From NCBI GenBank assembly GCA_030844895.1, contig CM061228.1, positions 31,567,651 to 31,631,650 on the forward strand: 64,000 nucleotides of DNA, given 5' to 3'. Shown piece after piece: positions 1 through 13,192 of the stretch. The notes under the pieces were generated by a model. That model ran no database searches. It saw only the letters and a program-made list of their open reading frames with translations, and was not told the DNA's origin. The stretch is from Ambrosia x helenae (Eukaryota > Streptophyta > Magnoliopsida > Asterales > Asteraceae). Position numbers and translations under genes: made by a program. How positions within the stretch are numbered: position 1 is the stretch's first letter; every line of letters begins with the position of its first letter.

Positions 1-1661
1 GATTATTATATGTTTGTATTGGGTTTTGATGAGGAATTTTATATATAAAATCATATGGTGCATGTCATAGCCAAAACTTTGATATTTGTGTACACCCTAG
101 ATCTTAGAACCTTGATGTTGTAACTTGTATGATGTATTATTGTGATCATGTTATGATTATTTTAAAAGGTTAACATGTATTAGATGATGATTTGACGTGA
201 TTTGAAATTATTATTATGAACCTGCCCAAGAAGGAAACTTTATTGATTTTTAGATTTTAAAATGAGATCTAAGCATGTTATAGAGCATGTAATGTTAGGA
301 TATGCTTAGGAATGATTATTTAAGCATACTAGAATATTCATTTTGTTAAAAACAAAGCTAGAGTCATAACTTACTAAAAAGAGAAACTTTTTACGTGCAC
401 TGTGTTCATCTTGTTTATGGGTTACCTAATATGGAAAGTTTGCATGTTGTGTGAGTTATGGATTGTATGTGGAATGTTGTATGACTTATTAATGTTATAG
501 CACGCTAGAAATAAGTTGTATGCCTAAAACCCAAACTTGGAAATTTTAACAAAGCTATCATATTTTGTATTTAGCTAACATGTTAGTACACTAGGATTTC
601 ATGTTTGGGTGTAACTTGTAATTCTAGGCTTTTCCGACTTGTTCAAACATAAAACACTTAACAGATCACCAACGGGTCGTCGGGTCAAACTCAGTCAAAC
701 CTGGTCAAACAAAGTCAAACTTGGTTAAACACTTCTATAAACATAACTAAATCCTTGATTGGAGTCAATGGGTTACCTGGACAAACAAAAATGTTGAGCA
801 AACACTTATAGGTTGTTATATTATAGGTTTTCAGTAGTTGGATACTTATTTTATTACATCTGGTTTATTAGCACGCAAAGCAAAGGTGAGTTTCACGGCC
901 CCTTTTACTGTTTTCCTGTTAGGGGAGAAACATGCTACACAAACACACGAACATTGTAGATCACATGTACTATTATATCACTTGTTTACTGTAGCGTAAC
1001 TTTCATTCTTAAGTCCTTACATTGTAAACCATAGTGTGTGTAACATAGCGAGGAGATGTGAATAGATCTATTGGGTCTGACAAGCCCCACCTGTGTCAAC
1101 TGGAGGTTGAGCAGGTGCATATTGTCCTAAACAGTCATCACCGTTGAATGAGCGGTGGCGGAAGGCAAACAACTACCAACAGTCAGCAATGGTTTATGTA
1201 CGCTTAGTAACTTGTTAATGTCTAGATAGCATTAGATATAATTAGTAAATAGATGTGAGTCTATGCAGACAAACAGACAAACGGATTTCCTTACATTAAA
1301 ACCTGTGAATTCACCAACTTAATTGTTGACACACTTTAGCATGTATTCTCAGGTCGCTAAAGGTATCGCTGCTAGGATGCACTTGGAGTCTCACTTGCAT
1401 CACAAACATTTCCTTTCAGTTTTCAAACTTTTTATTTTATTATGATGGTTTTGGTAAACTCGTACTGTTTTACGAGATGGTTTGCATGAACTTTATTTAC
1501 TACTTCCGCTAAACTTCTAAACTTTTGAACTTTGAAAACTTTTGGTTTATTACGTATGATTTTGATAGCATATAGAGGTCGTTCATTCGACCGTTGACTA
1601 GATCCTGGTTTGTCACGCGCCTCGCGGTAAAACCCCGCAGTGGAAATTTGAGGGTGTGACA
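1..1661 (+). repeat. Right part of a Tekay-like gypsy LTR (truncated by window edge)
   Basis: The last ~1 kb matches the LTRs of the other chromoviruses here: the stretch ending in GGCCCCTTTTACTG, the GAATAGATCTATTGGG block, the AGGTCGCTAA block and the terminal GAGGGTGTGACA. It is in plus orientation. No primer binding site follows 1661, so it is a 3' LTR or a solo LTR, not a 5' LTR. Unlike the other LTRs it carries no cluster of TTCGACC or AATCGCC motifs where one is expected; a few GTCAAAC repeats lie at 680-730. No gene is present. Confidence 0.85.
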
Positions 1662-1754
1662 ATGTTTAGATTGTTTATTAAATGAAGTAAATGGTCCTGC
1701 ACGCACTCGATTAGGATGATAATTTGTGATTTGGACGAGGTGCCATTTTCTGAT

Positions 1755-2290
1755 ATGCACATGTGCATTAAGATTGTTAATGCATATGTGCAAAACGTAG
1801 TTTATAATGTTAAAAAGTAATGTTAAAGAACATACTTTTATAATTAGGCCATTAACAATGATGCACGTGTGCATTTGTTTTGTTGTAATTAACAAAGTAA
1901 TGTTGTTGCACATGTGCAATCAGGTTGAAATATCGGTTTTCTTATGCGTTTTTATTGATTGTAGCTAAGAGATGGGGAAAAACATCAAAGAACGTAACAT
2001 TTGTATTACAATCGAGTGATAAAGGAACAAAAGGTTCCCGGATGCAAGTGAAGATAATGACACGATTGTTGATAAGAAAGTTGAATCAGGTTGGCATTAT
2101 TTATTTAGTCCGAATGTACTTGGTATTACCTTGTTCCCTGTATTTGTTATGTTCTTTATGTATTTTTATAATCGAGATCCATTTGATATCCCAGAAGCGA
2201 AAGCTGATAATGTCACGAATGTTTATCAAGGAGTTGAATCAGGTTGGTATTATTTTTCTAGTACATTTATATAGAGATGCACATGTGCAT
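1755..2290. repeat. Cluster of ATGCACATGTGCAT palindromes, left part
   Basis: Exact 14-bp palindrome at 1755-1768 and 2277-2290. Variants lie at 1780-1792 (TGCATATGTGCA core), 1861-1874 (ATGCACGTGTGCAT, a G-box form) and 1906-1919 (TTGCACATGTGCAA). The cluster continues beyond the Gypsy1 insertion at 13973-14317, so it was one ~1.4 kb cluster before Gypsy1 landed. The core CACATGTG is an E-box of the type bound by bHLH factors; any binding here is inference. Confidence 0.6.
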
Positions 2291-2570
2291 ATGTGCAGTT
2301 TTTATTGTGAAATATTAAATGTTGATTGTTTAAACACACAAATTATCCTATATGTAGATATAGATTTAAGAAGAAAGGTTCAAACGAGGTCAAATAAGCG
2401 GAAATATATTGTGACGGTGAAAGATGACGGTTAAAATGGTGGCAGTGAAGACAAATCAAAAGAATGTTATGATAGAAGCAAATTGGCGCCCGATACGAAC
2501 ACGCATCACACCACGTCATCTTTGGTTGGGTATAAAGAAATTGTCAAACAAACAAAGAAGTTTGTATAAC
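1925..2570 (+). pseudogene. Decayed mini-exon gene remnant, unrecognised
   Basis: An open stretch (1925-2434) followed, after one in-frame TAA, by a further 45 coherent codons ending at a TAA at 2568-2570. Inside, two segments end in the same way, GTTGAATCAG followed by GTTGG (exon ends near 2089 and 2242), as if they were short exons with phase-1 donors. The better one, 2195-2242, is 48 nt, preceded by ATCCCAG and flanked by GT, and encodes an acidic peptide. I do not recognise the protein. Alternatives are a captured fragment in an old transposon or chance. The region is now cut off from its downstream side by Gypsy1. Confidence 0.3.
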
Positions 2571-2674
2571 ATTTTGTGTAATGTATGTTTGGTTTAACAT
2601 TTTGTTATGTTGGGGAACGTGAGGTTGTGAGATAATTAGAATTTTGTATGTAGGTGGTTAACATAGTTGGTTTG
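2571..2674. other. Host flank with left target-site copy of Gypsy1
   Basis: AT-rich sequence with no gene visible. The last five bases (GTTTG, 2670-2674) are repeated at 13790-13794 and are the target-site duplication of Gypsy1. Confidence 0.8.
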
Positions 2675-3819
2675 TGTCACACCCTCAAATTCCACGTGCG
2701 GGGTTTTACCGCGAGGCGCATGACAAACCAGGATCTAAGTCAACGGTCACAATAAACGACACTATATGATACGTAAAATGAAATAAACAAACATCAAGTT
2801 TCATAAACCATTCGCTGCGGAAGCGTAACTTTTATTACAACCCAAAAGTAAAAGTGCATAAGTCTGAAAAAGATATGATAATGCATATGAAGCCTAGACG
2901 CCGTGTGACTCCGTGCGCCTATAGTAAGCTGCTACCTCAACGACCTGAGACAAACATGCTAAAAACGTCAGCAAATAATGCCGGTGAGTTCACAGGTTTT
3001 TAATTAAATGTTTAAGTAATGAAAGCCATCATGTTATCACTATATCAAAAGTAATAGCGTTAGCTAGACGCATGAATTATGCTACTACGACCGGAAACCA
3101 TTACAGACAACGATATATGATTTTGCCCGAAATGATTTAGCGTACGACCGAGACAATATGCACCCGCCCGGCTCCCAGCCGACGGGTGGGGTCTGTCAAT
3201 CCCAATAGATCTATCCACATTTCCCCCGTTATGCCATCCAGCATATTCATGGTTTCCCCGGGACTTTACGTATCGTATAGTAAGTAAATGAATCAACCAA
3301 TAGCATAACATGATAATTTATGAAATAAGTATAAGCATGTGTCTCCCCCAAAATGTAAAGCATAAGACGGGGCCGTGAAACTCACCTGATGCTGCTCTTC
3401 GCACTACAATAAGTAAACCTGCTCAATAGACGGCCCCTAATACCGGTGACCTATCATGACGAGCATATAAGGTGTTAGACTAACAACCCGTAGGTTGATT
3501 AGTCCCTAATAGTCCAGACCATAACCGTGTACATATGAAATGATGTTCCAACGTTTAACCGACCGTACCAGGCAAGACCCGACATCCCATTGGTGACCCG
3601 ACATCTCATGTGTTTAGACAATACAAGACATCATGCCACATATGCAATCAAACACTTAATACGCGCAACAGTTCACCTAGTCTAGCATAATATCCGTTTA
3701 ACGCATAAACAGGTCCGAATACGTGTTACTAAGTCATTGGGTGAATCCCGGGGTTCCTATCATGTTCCTAGGCGTCAAATCATGTTCCGGGATGTTAAAA
3801 TATACATACAGCAGCATTA

Positions 3820-4131
3820 CACGCGATTAGGAATCAAACTAGCAATTAGGAAAAGTCAACATGTGATTAGGGTTAGTCAACATGCGAGTACAAGGCTAAT
3901 CGCCCTTAATGATGGGCGAGTAGGGCCACTCGTGTGACATATAGGCGAGTAGGGTCATAAGGTATGCAATTCAGGGCTTAACTAGTGATTAGGATCGTAA
4001 TCGCATGAAGTAAAGGCAATTGGACCCCTAATCGCCACTTTTATACACGATTGGGCTGCTTTATAGGCGAGTGGGCCTCCAATCGCCTATAACATAGGCG
4101 ATTAGGATCCCTAATCGCCTATAGTGCAGCT
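3820..4131 (-). promoter_or_regulatory. Gypsy1 LTR, downstream AATCGCC/GGCGATT motif array
   Basis: About 14 copies or variants of CTAATCGCC, GGCGATTAGG and GGCGAGTAGG in both orientations, sparse elsewhere. In element sense the array starts about 790 bp downstream of the TATA box, so it lies in the transcribed part. The copy in the 5' LTR is at 12102-12413. Function unknown. Confidence 0.65.
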
Positions 4132-4910
4132 GATGTGGTATTTCGCGCGCCGAACACTCCAAATCAGATCCGAAACATGTAAAAACACCCAATAATCATT
4201 CTAACATATTAACAAACATATTCTAAGCAAAACCCCTAAGTTTTCATCATTCTAACAGTCCCGAATGCGAGCGTTTTCCCAAAATGGCAACTTAGCATGT
4301 AAACATCACATCAATATGCAAGAACTTACCCTAAATAGCAAATATCCAGATTAAACCACATAATCACGTTGTCCGATAGCATCCTACTGTTCTAGCATCA
4401 TCCTAGAGCAAACCCTAACATCATTCAATCAACAACACACCTCATAACATCCTTAATCATCTAAAATCCTTCAAATGGGTCAAAATATCAAATATCAACA
4501 ATACACCACCAAAACCATCCAAACTCCTAGGACATCATCATACTAACTTATTTCAGCAACAATCATCAAAATATCATAAGAACAACCATGATTCAATCCT
4601 AAAAATCCTATCTTTAAACATATATAACACATATAATACATGTAAAGGTGTGGGTTTGTATAAAAACGGTTTTAAATGGATTTTCAAAGATAAAAACATT
4701 TATAAGTCAGGTCTGGACGTTTAGGGAGTAAAACATAATCATTTAAAGGTTTGGGTTTGAAGAACACACCTTGTAATAAAGAGGTGATGATGGAATAAGC
4801 TTGAAAATGGTGGTTTTGATGCAAAAACGAGTTCCAGAGGGTGTTTGGGTGTTGGGTTATGTTATGGGACGGCTAGGGTTGTTGTTATGATGTTTTGGAG
4901 GTCAAGGGTG

Positions 4911-5096
4911 GTATTTATAGGCGTTTCTAGTCGTTCAGCATGTTACACGCGATTACGCAGACATACACGCGAGTAGGGGGCCTAATCGCATGAACCTTCA
5001 TGCGATTAGCCCCTAATCGCCTATAGGTATCTCCCAATCGCCCCTATATAGGCGATTAGGCTACTCCCCAAATGCCTAATCGCCTGCAGCCTCCCA
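4911..5096 (-). promoter_or_regulatory. Gypsy1 LTR core promoter with upstream motif array
   Basis: TATA box CTATAAATAC (reverse of 4911-4920). Immediately upstream in element sense (4936-5096) is a dense array of the same AATCGCC/GGCGATT motif found in the downstream array. Promoter role is inferred from the TATA box and its place in the LTR. Confidence 0.6.
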
Positions 5097-5507
5097 GTTT
5101 GCGTGTTTTGCGCGTTAAACCCCGTTTTAACATATGTTAACACATATTCACATACTAACAAGCCACATAATGATTGTAAACATATAATACATGATAAATG
5201 ACACGTTCCTACCCGATCACCAATTCCCGGGACCCGAGACTTGCGTGGTTGCGTTAAACCCGGCGATCCCACGAATCACCGATTCTTGTACACGTGGTTA
5301 TGGACCGACACCCAATGGTTTCTCAAACCATTGTAACGACTCCCGATGATTCCCGAATCATCACTACGACTTAATTAACCCTAGTTAAGTATGATATTAA
5401 GTAGTTATTTGAAATGTTTTCGTTGAGATAGACTCGTATGCATGTAAAGTACGAAACGCATGTATGTGAGGTATAAAAGTATTGACCTGAATATGCCGGG
5501 TGTCACA

Positions 5508-5622
5508 TCATCCCCCAGTTGAAAGAATTTTCGTCCCGAAAATTAAATGAAGTCCGTAGATGAAGTGACGAAAGGAAGAAAGAAAAGAAAAATTTTCCCC
5601 GTTGTTACATCATCCCCCAGTT
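5508..5622 (-). other. Gypsy1 polypurine tract, present twice
   Basis: Next to the 3' LTR the minus strand reads AACTGGGGGATGA (5508-5520), the plus-strand primer. About 102 bp further in, the same tract and a second LTR-like start recur (5603-5622: GGGGGATGATGTAACA in element sense). The inner copy is the one in use here, because the 5' LTR begins at the inner TGTGACA. Confidence 0.75.
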
Positions 5623-5644
5623 GAAAGGAATCTCGACCCGAGAT

Positions 5645-8600
5645 TCATTTCTCTTTGGAGGCCACATAGTTCGATTCAAACGCACGCTTAGGAAATAGAT
5701 GAGGGTATTTAGCCTTCATCTGATCTTCTCGTTCCCACGTGAACTCCGGTCCACGATTAGAATTCCAACGAACCTTAACGATACGGATTTTACTCCGACG
5801 GAGGCTACGAATCTTATAGTCTAAGATTTCAACTGGTTCCTCTACAATACGTAATTGATCATCAACCTTGATTTCTTCAAGAGGAACTACGAGAGATTCG
5901 TCTGCCAAACACTTCTTAAGATTCGAGACATGGAAGACGTTATGCACGCCACTAAGCTCGGCTGGTAAGTCAAGTCTGTATGCCACCGGCCCAATACGTT
6001 CCAAGATGGGGAACGGTCCGACATAACGAGGGTTAAGTTTGCCGCGCTTCCCGAAGCGTATAACGCCCTTCCATGGAGATACCTTCAATAAAACCCTGTC
6101 GCCAACCTGGAACTCCAAAGGTTTGCGACGACGATCAGCGTAGCTCTTCTGACGATCACGAGCTGCCGCCATACGATTACGAATTTGTACGATCTTTTCG
6201 GAAGTTTCGTACACCAATTCTGGACCGGTGAGTTGGCTTTCGCCCACTTCGGCCCAACAAAGAGGGGACCGGCACTTCCGTCCATACAGAGCCTCGAACG
6301 GTGCCGTCTTAATGCTAGAGTGGTAACTATTGTTGTAAGAGAACTCCACCAACGGTAAGTGAATCTCCCAACTCTTACCGAAATCGATGACGCATGCCCG
6401 AAGCATGTCTTCAAGCGTCTGAATCGTCCGCTCACTCTGCCCGTCAGTTTGCGGATGATATGCGGTGCTCATGTCAAGTTGAGTACCTAACGCTTTATGT
6501 AATTGTTTCCAGAAACGGGAGGCGAAACGAGGGTCACGGTCGGAGATGATAGAGACGGGCACCCCGTGCCTGGAAACCACTTCCTTAAGATAGATACGGG
6601 ACAACCGCTCCAGACTGTCGGTTTCCTTAATAGCGAGGAAATGTGCGGACTTTGTCAACCGGTCGACAATCACCCAGATCATGTCACAACCACTGGGCGA
6701 TTTCGGAAGTTTGGTCACAAAATCCATAGTAATCCGCTCCCATTTCCATTCAGGAATTTCAGGTTGCTGTAGAAGACCAGACGGCTTCTGGTACTCCACC
6801 TTGACCTTAGCACAGGTCAGACACTTGCTGACATACGAAGCTATGTCAGCCTTCATATTAGGCCACCAATAAAGTATCTTTAAGTCCTGATACATCTTAT
6901 CGGAACCCGGATGAATAGAATACCGGGATTTGTGGGCTTCGTCCAAGACAAGCCCTCGCAAACCCCCAAATAAAGGAACCCAAACGCGCTCGGCAAAGTA
7001 ATGCAGGCCATCAGACCCAAGCTCGAGGTGTTTATCAGCACCGTGCATGGTTTCAGCTTTAAGGTTTTCGTCCTTCAAAGCTTCCAATTGTGCCGAACGA
7101 ATTTGGTCAGGCAACGAAGAATGAATAGTGAGCTGTAAAGCTCGAACACGACGAGGTTTGACAGACTCCTTTCTGCTCAAGGCGTCTGCCACAACGTTCG
7201 CCTTACCAGGATGGTACTTAATGGCGCAGTCATAGTCGTTCAGAAGTTCGACCCAACGTCGTTGCCGCATGTTCAATACTTTCTGGTCGAAGATATGCTG
7301 AAGACTCTTGTGATCGGTGTATACGTCGCACTTGGTACCGTACAAGTAATGTCTCCAGATCTTCAACGCAAAGATCACCGCACCCAACTCTAAATCATGG
7401 GTGGTGTAGTTCCTTTCATGGACTTTAAGTTGGCGAGAGGCGTAGGCAATAACTTTCCCGCGTTGCATTAACACACAACCGAGACCACGAATGGAAGCGT
7501 CACAGTACACAACAAAATCATCTGTGCCCTCAGGTAAGGATAAGATGGGCGCAGAGCAAAGTTTAAGTTTCAGCATCTGGAACGCTGATTCCTGTGGTTC
7601 ACCCCAGTCAAACTTGCGGTCTTTCTGGGTAAGAGAGGTGAGGGGTTGAGCGATCTTCGAAAATCCCTCAATGAAACGGCGATAGTAACCCGCAAGGCCT
7701 AAGAACTGCCGCACCTCAGATGGCGTCTTTGGTGCTTCCCATTCCTTAATGGCCTCAATCTTTGCCGGATCGACATGAATTCCCAGTTCATTAACCACAT
7801 GCCCTAGGAATTGTACTTCACGTAACCAGAAATCACACTTTGAGAACTTAGCGTACAGCTGCTCCCGTCTCAAAAGTTCCAAAACCAAACGTAAGTGCTC
7901 CTCATGATCCGTCTCGTTCTTAGAATAAACCAAAATGTCGTCGATAAACACGATAACGAATTTATCGAGATAGGGCTTGCAAACGCGGTTCATCAAGTCC
8001 ATGAAAACGGCAGGTGCATTCGTAAGACCGAAGGGCATGACCAAAAACTCGAAGTGGCCATAACGTGTACGAAAAGCGGTCTTTGGAATGTCAGCTTCTT
8101 GCACCCGCAGTTGATGATACCCAGACCTCAGATCTATCTTGGAATAAAAACTGGAGCCTTGGAGTTGATCGAATAAATCATCAATTCGAGGAAGCGGGTA
8201 ACGATTCTTGATGGTTACCTTGTTCAATTCCCGATAGTCAATACACATACGAAGGCTCCCATCTTTCTTTTTGACAAATAGGATAGGAGCTCCCCACGGG
8301 GATGAACTAGGTCTAATGAACCCCTTCTCTAACAACTCCTGCAGTTGGTTAGATAATTCTTGCATCTCAGGAGGTGCAAGGCGGTAAGGAGCTCGGGCAA
8401 TAGGCGCCGCGCCGGGCGCAAGATCAATGTTAAATTCGACCTGACGGTGAGGCGGAAGGCCAGGCAAATCGTCGGGAAACACGTCGGGAAAATCACGAAC
8501 GACAGGAATGTCCTCGATCTTCTTCTCATCGTTAGATGAAACCGAAACAAGAGCTAAGATCGCGGAATACCCCTTACGTAAATACTTATACGCCTTCATA

Positions 8601-10328
8601 CATGAGATAATGCTCAAAGGAACTCCACTTTTCTCGCCATGAACCAAAAGAGTCTCTCCATCCGGGAGAGGGAGGCGAATGATTTTATCGAAGCAAACGA
8701 TCTCAGCGCGGTATAAGGACAACCAATCCATACCCACTACAACGTCGAAACTACCCAATGACACCGGCATGAGGTCGATAGGAAAAGATAACCCTGATAG
8801 CTCCAACTGGCATCCTTTAAGAATATGAGTTGCCTCAATATTCTTACCATCAGCCAATTCTATAATATACTTGACCTCTAAGGGAGTCGGTACAATGTCT
8901 AACAGTCGGCTAAACTCAACAGATATAAAACTCTTGTCGGCACCCGAATCAAATAAAACGGAGGCATAACGATCACAAAGAAGAAACGTACCAGTAACAG
9001 TATCCGGATCCTGACGAGCCTCGCCCGACCCGATGACGAAGGCGCGCGCGTTCCTGCCGCCACCCCCGTTGCCCCTGTCATTCCTCCCAACATTCCCTTG
9101 CTTCAGCTTGGGGCAGTCCTTCTTAAAGTGCCCCGTCTCCCCACAATTAAAACATCCCTGGTTACCCCTAGGTGCAGCAGTGGTAGTAGTAGTAGTAGGG
9201 GCAACCACCTGTTGCTGAGTCTGAAGATTCACCCTGCACGTCTGGGCCAGATGCCCGTTCTTCTTGCAACGGGTACAAAAACTACAATTTCCCACATGAT
9301 GATACCCACAACGATCACATCTAGGCAGCCTACCAGTATATCCACCCTGTTTTTGCCCAGAAGACGAACCCGTAGTCTCAAACTTCTTATGCTGCTGCTG
9401 CTGCTGCTGAGGCTGCGCTGTACCCTTACCCGTGTTATCCCATTTCCTCTTGTTGCCGTCAGAGGTCTTCACCACAGTACCCTTAGGAGGCAAAAGACCC
9501 TCCTGAACCTTCTGTTTAGTCAACCTGTGAGCCAATCGAATAGTATCCCGAAGTGTAGCAGCATCATTAGCGGTCACCAACCCGCGAACCTCAGGCACCA
9601 ACCCACTGATGTAGAACTCAATAGCCTTAAATTCAGGCGTCACAGAATCCGGGCACAAAAGTGCCAGCTCATGGTAGCGAGTGGTATACTCCTCTATCTC
9701 AGATCCCACCATCTGATGGTTCCACAGCTCATGTTCCAAACTCTTGATCTCATCCCTGGGACAATACTCCATCTTCAAACGAAACACAAATTCGGTCCAT
9801 GGCAACGCATGGGCCTCCAGTAAACCAATAGTCTGAACAGTCGAATTCCACCAAGTCAAAGCACGTCCCTCAAACGTCCCCGAAGCATACTTCACACGAA
9901 ACTCCACAGGGCAATTACACATGGAGAAAGCAGACTCAACCTTCTCCAACCAACGGAGTAGTCCCACAGCCCCCTCAGTCCCACTGAAGTTATGGGGCTT
10001 GCAATCCTGAAACATCTTATAAGTACAGTGGACTGGAGGAGGTGGAGGTGGTGGAGGAGGAAAAGCATCCCCTAAATCAACAAAACAACATGGTCAGAAC
10101 GCGATCAACACACGACAAAAGATAAGGAACGAGGGTAGGAGTAATTAAATTACCACCATGGCCCTGGTGGGCGGCCTGCTGTGCAGCAATAGCAGCTGCC
10201 ACGTGCTCCTGGATCAGGTTATTCAGCTCCGCCTGGGTCATGCTGATGTTGCCACGACCCCCATTACGTCCCCCGCCATTCCGGCCTCCAACTCGACCAC
10301 CAACGCGACCACCACGACGTCCTGCCAT
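5645..10328 (-). CDS. Gypsy1 gag-pol polyprotein (spliced, intact)
   Basis: Two exons: 10328-10154 and 10071-5645, joined by removing an 82-bp GT-AG intron; about 1533 residues. Order, with genome positions: a Gly/Arg-rich N terminus and MTQAELNNL segment (exon 1); a proline run; retrotransposon gag domain (about 9990-9640); Cys/His-rich segment and a CCHC knuckle (9113-9154); aspartic protease DSGAD (about 8934-8951); reverse transcriptase with FIDD at 7937-7948; RNase H (YCDAS, YTDHKS); integrase with HHCC zinc site and a D-D-35-E triad (codons 6722-6724, 6539-6541, 6431-6433); GPF/Y module and a chromodomain-like C terminus (about 5830-5690). No stop or frameshift is present. Without splicing, exon 1 runs into the intron and stops after 83 codons, and exon 2 could start only at the Met codon at 10015, losing the N terminus. 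The protein should make the capsid, copy the RNA to DNA and integrate it, with the chromodomain steering it to heterochromatin (family knowledge). Confidence 0.93.
10072..10153 (-). other. 82-bp spliceosomal-type intron in Gypsy1 gag
   Basis: Donor G|GTAATT, acceptor TTGATTTAG|GG, with a CTGAC branch-like site about 28 nt before the acceptor. Removal joins codon 58 of exon 1 to exon 2 in the frame of the long polyprotein ORF. Equivalent introns of 82 bp and 81 bp sit at the same codon in Gypsy2 and Gypsy3. No transcript evidence is available here. Confidence 0.75.
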
Positions 10329-10934
10329 CTTCTGTCAAGATCAAAGACAAGACATCAGATTCCAGAACAAATAACAAAGAATCATGAAGAAACCGTAAAA
10401 TAAGGTGAATCAGGGGATTGGGTTCCATCATAGTCATTAGATCAAACGCAGAGTCCACCAGGATTTTCATGCATCTCAACTTATTATTTCGTGTGCACCC
10501 GAAATGATAAGTCGCTCTACATGGTCCCCGAGGCGTGCTCCTAGCCTGACCTTCAAACCACTAGGCACTCATGTCCAAATACAAACAGCAAGTACAAGTG
10601 TGTGATAATGTGTGCAAGCAGGTGTGTCCGCTGGAGTATAGAAATGGGAGACGTCCGAATCTTGGACGAATCTCCGCAGAATGCCGAAGTCACTCCAACG
10701 CACGCCACCGCCTGTGCAAAGGTAATAAGGATCCTCGTTTCCAACGCGAAGTTGAAGTACAAGATAGGAGATAAGAATAATAGATAGATGATGTAAGCAT
10801 AAATGATAATAACGAATGTAATACGAACACCCCGGCAAATTCCCGTATGACATGACTTTTATGAATGTGACCGTCTAGTGTGTGTGCGACTCGGCTATAG
10901 ACTTGACTCGACATGCAGTCCTAGTTCACTATAA
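10329..10934 (-). other. Gypsy1 untranslated leader
   Basis: About 600 bp between PBS and gag. It matches the leaders of Gypsy2 and Gypsy3 in parts, such as the stretch naming 'hold by cap and TTTCGTGTGCACCC' near 10490-10500. A pyrimidine-rich stretch ending in CAG lies 3 nt before the gag ATG, as in the other gypsy elements. Short ORFs here are overlapping in several frames and look like chance. Confidence 0.7.
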
Positions 10935-10952
10935 CCATTGGCTCTGATACCA
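10935..10952 (-). other. Gypsy1 primer binding site (tRNA-iMet)
   Basis: Reverse strand reads TGGTATCAGAGCCAATGG, 3 nt inside the 5' LTR end. TGGTATCAGAGC matches the 3' end of plant initiator tRNA-Met, the usual primer for chromoviruses. Confidence 0.92.
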
Positions 10953-12101
10953 ATCTGTCACACCCTCAAATTCCACGTGCGGGGTTTTACCGCGAGGCGC
11001 ATGACAAACCAGGATCTAAGTCAACGGTCACAATAAACGACACTATATGATACGTAAAATGAAATAAACAAACATCAAGTTTCATAAACCCATTCGCTGC
11101 GGAAGCGTAACTTTTATTACAACCCAAAAGTAAAAGTGCATAAGTCTGAAAAAGATATGATAATGCATATGAAGCCTAGACGCCGTGTGACTCCGTGCGC
11201 CTATAGTAAGCTGCTACCTCAACGACCTGAGACAAACATGCTAAAAACGTCAGCAAATAATGCCGGTGAGTTCACAGGTTTTTAATTAAATGTTTAAGTA
11301 ATGAAAGCCATCATGTTATCACTATATCAAAAGTAATAGCGTTAGCTAGACGCATGAATTATGCTACTACGACCGGAAACCATTACAGACAACGATATAT
11401 GATTTTGCCCGAAATGATTTAGCGTACGACCGAGACAATATGCACCCGCCCGGCTCCCAGCCGACGGGTGGGGTCTGTCAATCCCAATAGATCTATCCAC
11501 ATTTCCCCCGTTATGCCATCCAGCATATTCATGGTTTCCCCGGGACTTTACGTATCGTATAGTAAGTAAATGAATCAACCAATAGCATAACATGATAATT
11601 TATGAAATAAGTATAAGCATGTGTCTCCCCCAAAATGTAAAGCATAAGACGGGGCCGTGAAACTCACCTGATGCTGCTCTTCGCACTACAATAAGTAAAC
11701 CTGCTCAATAGACGGCCCCTAATACCGGTGACCTATCATGACGAGCATATAAGGTGTTAGACTAACAACCCGTAGGTTGATTAGTCCCTAATAGTCCAGA
11801 CCATAACCGTGTACATATGAAATGATGTTCCAACGTTTAACCGACCGTACCAGGCAAGACCCGACATCCCATTGGTGACCCGACATCTCATGTGTTTAGA
11901 CAATACAAGACATCATGCCACATATGCAATCAAACACTTAATACGCGCAACAGTTCACCTAGTCTAGCATAATATCCGTTTAACGCATAAACAGGTCCGA
12001 ATACGTGTTACTAAGTCATTGGGTGAATCCCGGGGTTCCTATCATGTTCCTAGGCGTCAAATCATGTTCCGGGATGTTAAAATATACATACAGCAGCATT
12101 A

Positions 12102-12413
12102 CACGCGATTAGGAATCAAACTAGCAATTAGGAAAAGTCAACATGTGATTAGGGTTAGTCAACATGCGAGTACAAGGCTAATCGCCCTTAATGATGGGCG
12201 AGTAGGGCCACTCGTGTGACATATAGGCGAGTAGGGTCATAAGGTATGCAATTCAGGGCTTAACTAGTGATTAGGATCGTAATCGCATGAAGTAAAGGCA
12301 ATTGGACCCCTAATCGCCACTTTTATACACGATTGGGCTGCTTTATAGGCGAGTGGGCCTCCAATCGCCTATAACATAGGCGATTAGGATCCCTAATCGC
12401 CTATAGTGCAGCT
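12102..12413 (-). promoter_or_regulatory. Gypsy1 5' LTR, downstream motif array
   Basis: Same AATCGCC/GGCGATT array as at 3820-4131, about 790 bp downstream of the TATA box in the transcribed sense. Confidence 0.65.
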
Positions 12414-13192
12414 GATGTGGTATTTCGCGCGCCGAACACTCCAAATCAGATCCGAAACATGTAAAAACACCCAATAATCATTCTAACATATTAACAAACA
12501 TATTCTAAGCAAAACCCCTAAGTTTTCATCATTCTAACAGTCCCGAATGCGAGCGTTTTCCCAAAATGGCAACTTAGCATGTAAACATCACATCAATATG
12601 CAAGAACTTACCCTAAATAGCAAATATCCAGATTAAACCACATAATCACGTTGTCCGATAGCATCCTACTGTTCTAGCATCATCCTAGAGCAAACCCTAA
12701 CATCATTCAATCAACAACACACCTCATAACATCCTTAATCATCTAAAATCCTTCAAATGGGTCAAAATATCAAATATCAACAATACACCACCAAAACCAT
12801 CCAAACTCCTAGGACATCATCATACTAACTTATTTCAGCAACAATCATCAAAATATCATAAGAACAACCATGATTCAATCCTAAAAATCCTATCTTTAAA
12901 CATATATAACACATATAATACATGTAAAGGTGTGGGTTTGTATAAAAACGGTTTTAAATGGATTTTCAAAGATAAAAACATTTATAAGTCAGGTCTGGAC
13001 GTTTAGGGAGTAAAACATAATCATTTAAAGGTTTGGGTTTGAAGAACACACCTTGTAATAAAGAGGTGATGATGGAATAAGCTTGAAAATGGTGGTTTTG
13101 ATGCAAAAACGAGTTCCAGAGGGTGTTTGGGTGTTGGGTTATGTTATGGGACGGCTAGGGTTGTTGTTATGATGTTTTGGAGGTCAAGGGTG

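Larger units (their letters stand above)
2675..5507 (-). repeat. Gypsy1 3' LTR
   Basis: Starts TGTCACACCC and ends GGGTGTCACA on the plus strand (TGTGACACCC...GGGTGTGACA in element sense). Holds a TATA box at 4911-4920 and two arrays of AATCGCC/GGCGATT motifs. Small ORFs inside (3060-3311, 3737-3937, 5021-5272) are repeated identically in the other LTR and are not genes. Confidence 0.95.

Noticed and set aside
3820..4131. CRISPR-like repeats
   Set aside because: The motif copies are short, irregularly spaced, in both orientations, and lie in a plant LTR.
3060..5272. Small ORFs inside the Gypsy1 LTR (83, 66 and 83 codons), repeated at 11342-13554
   Set aside because: They are identical because the LTRs are; they overlap promoter and motif arrays and have no recognisable protein features.
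9098..9823. 241-codon open frame on the plus strand
   Set aside because: Antisense shadow of the intact Gypsy1 gag.
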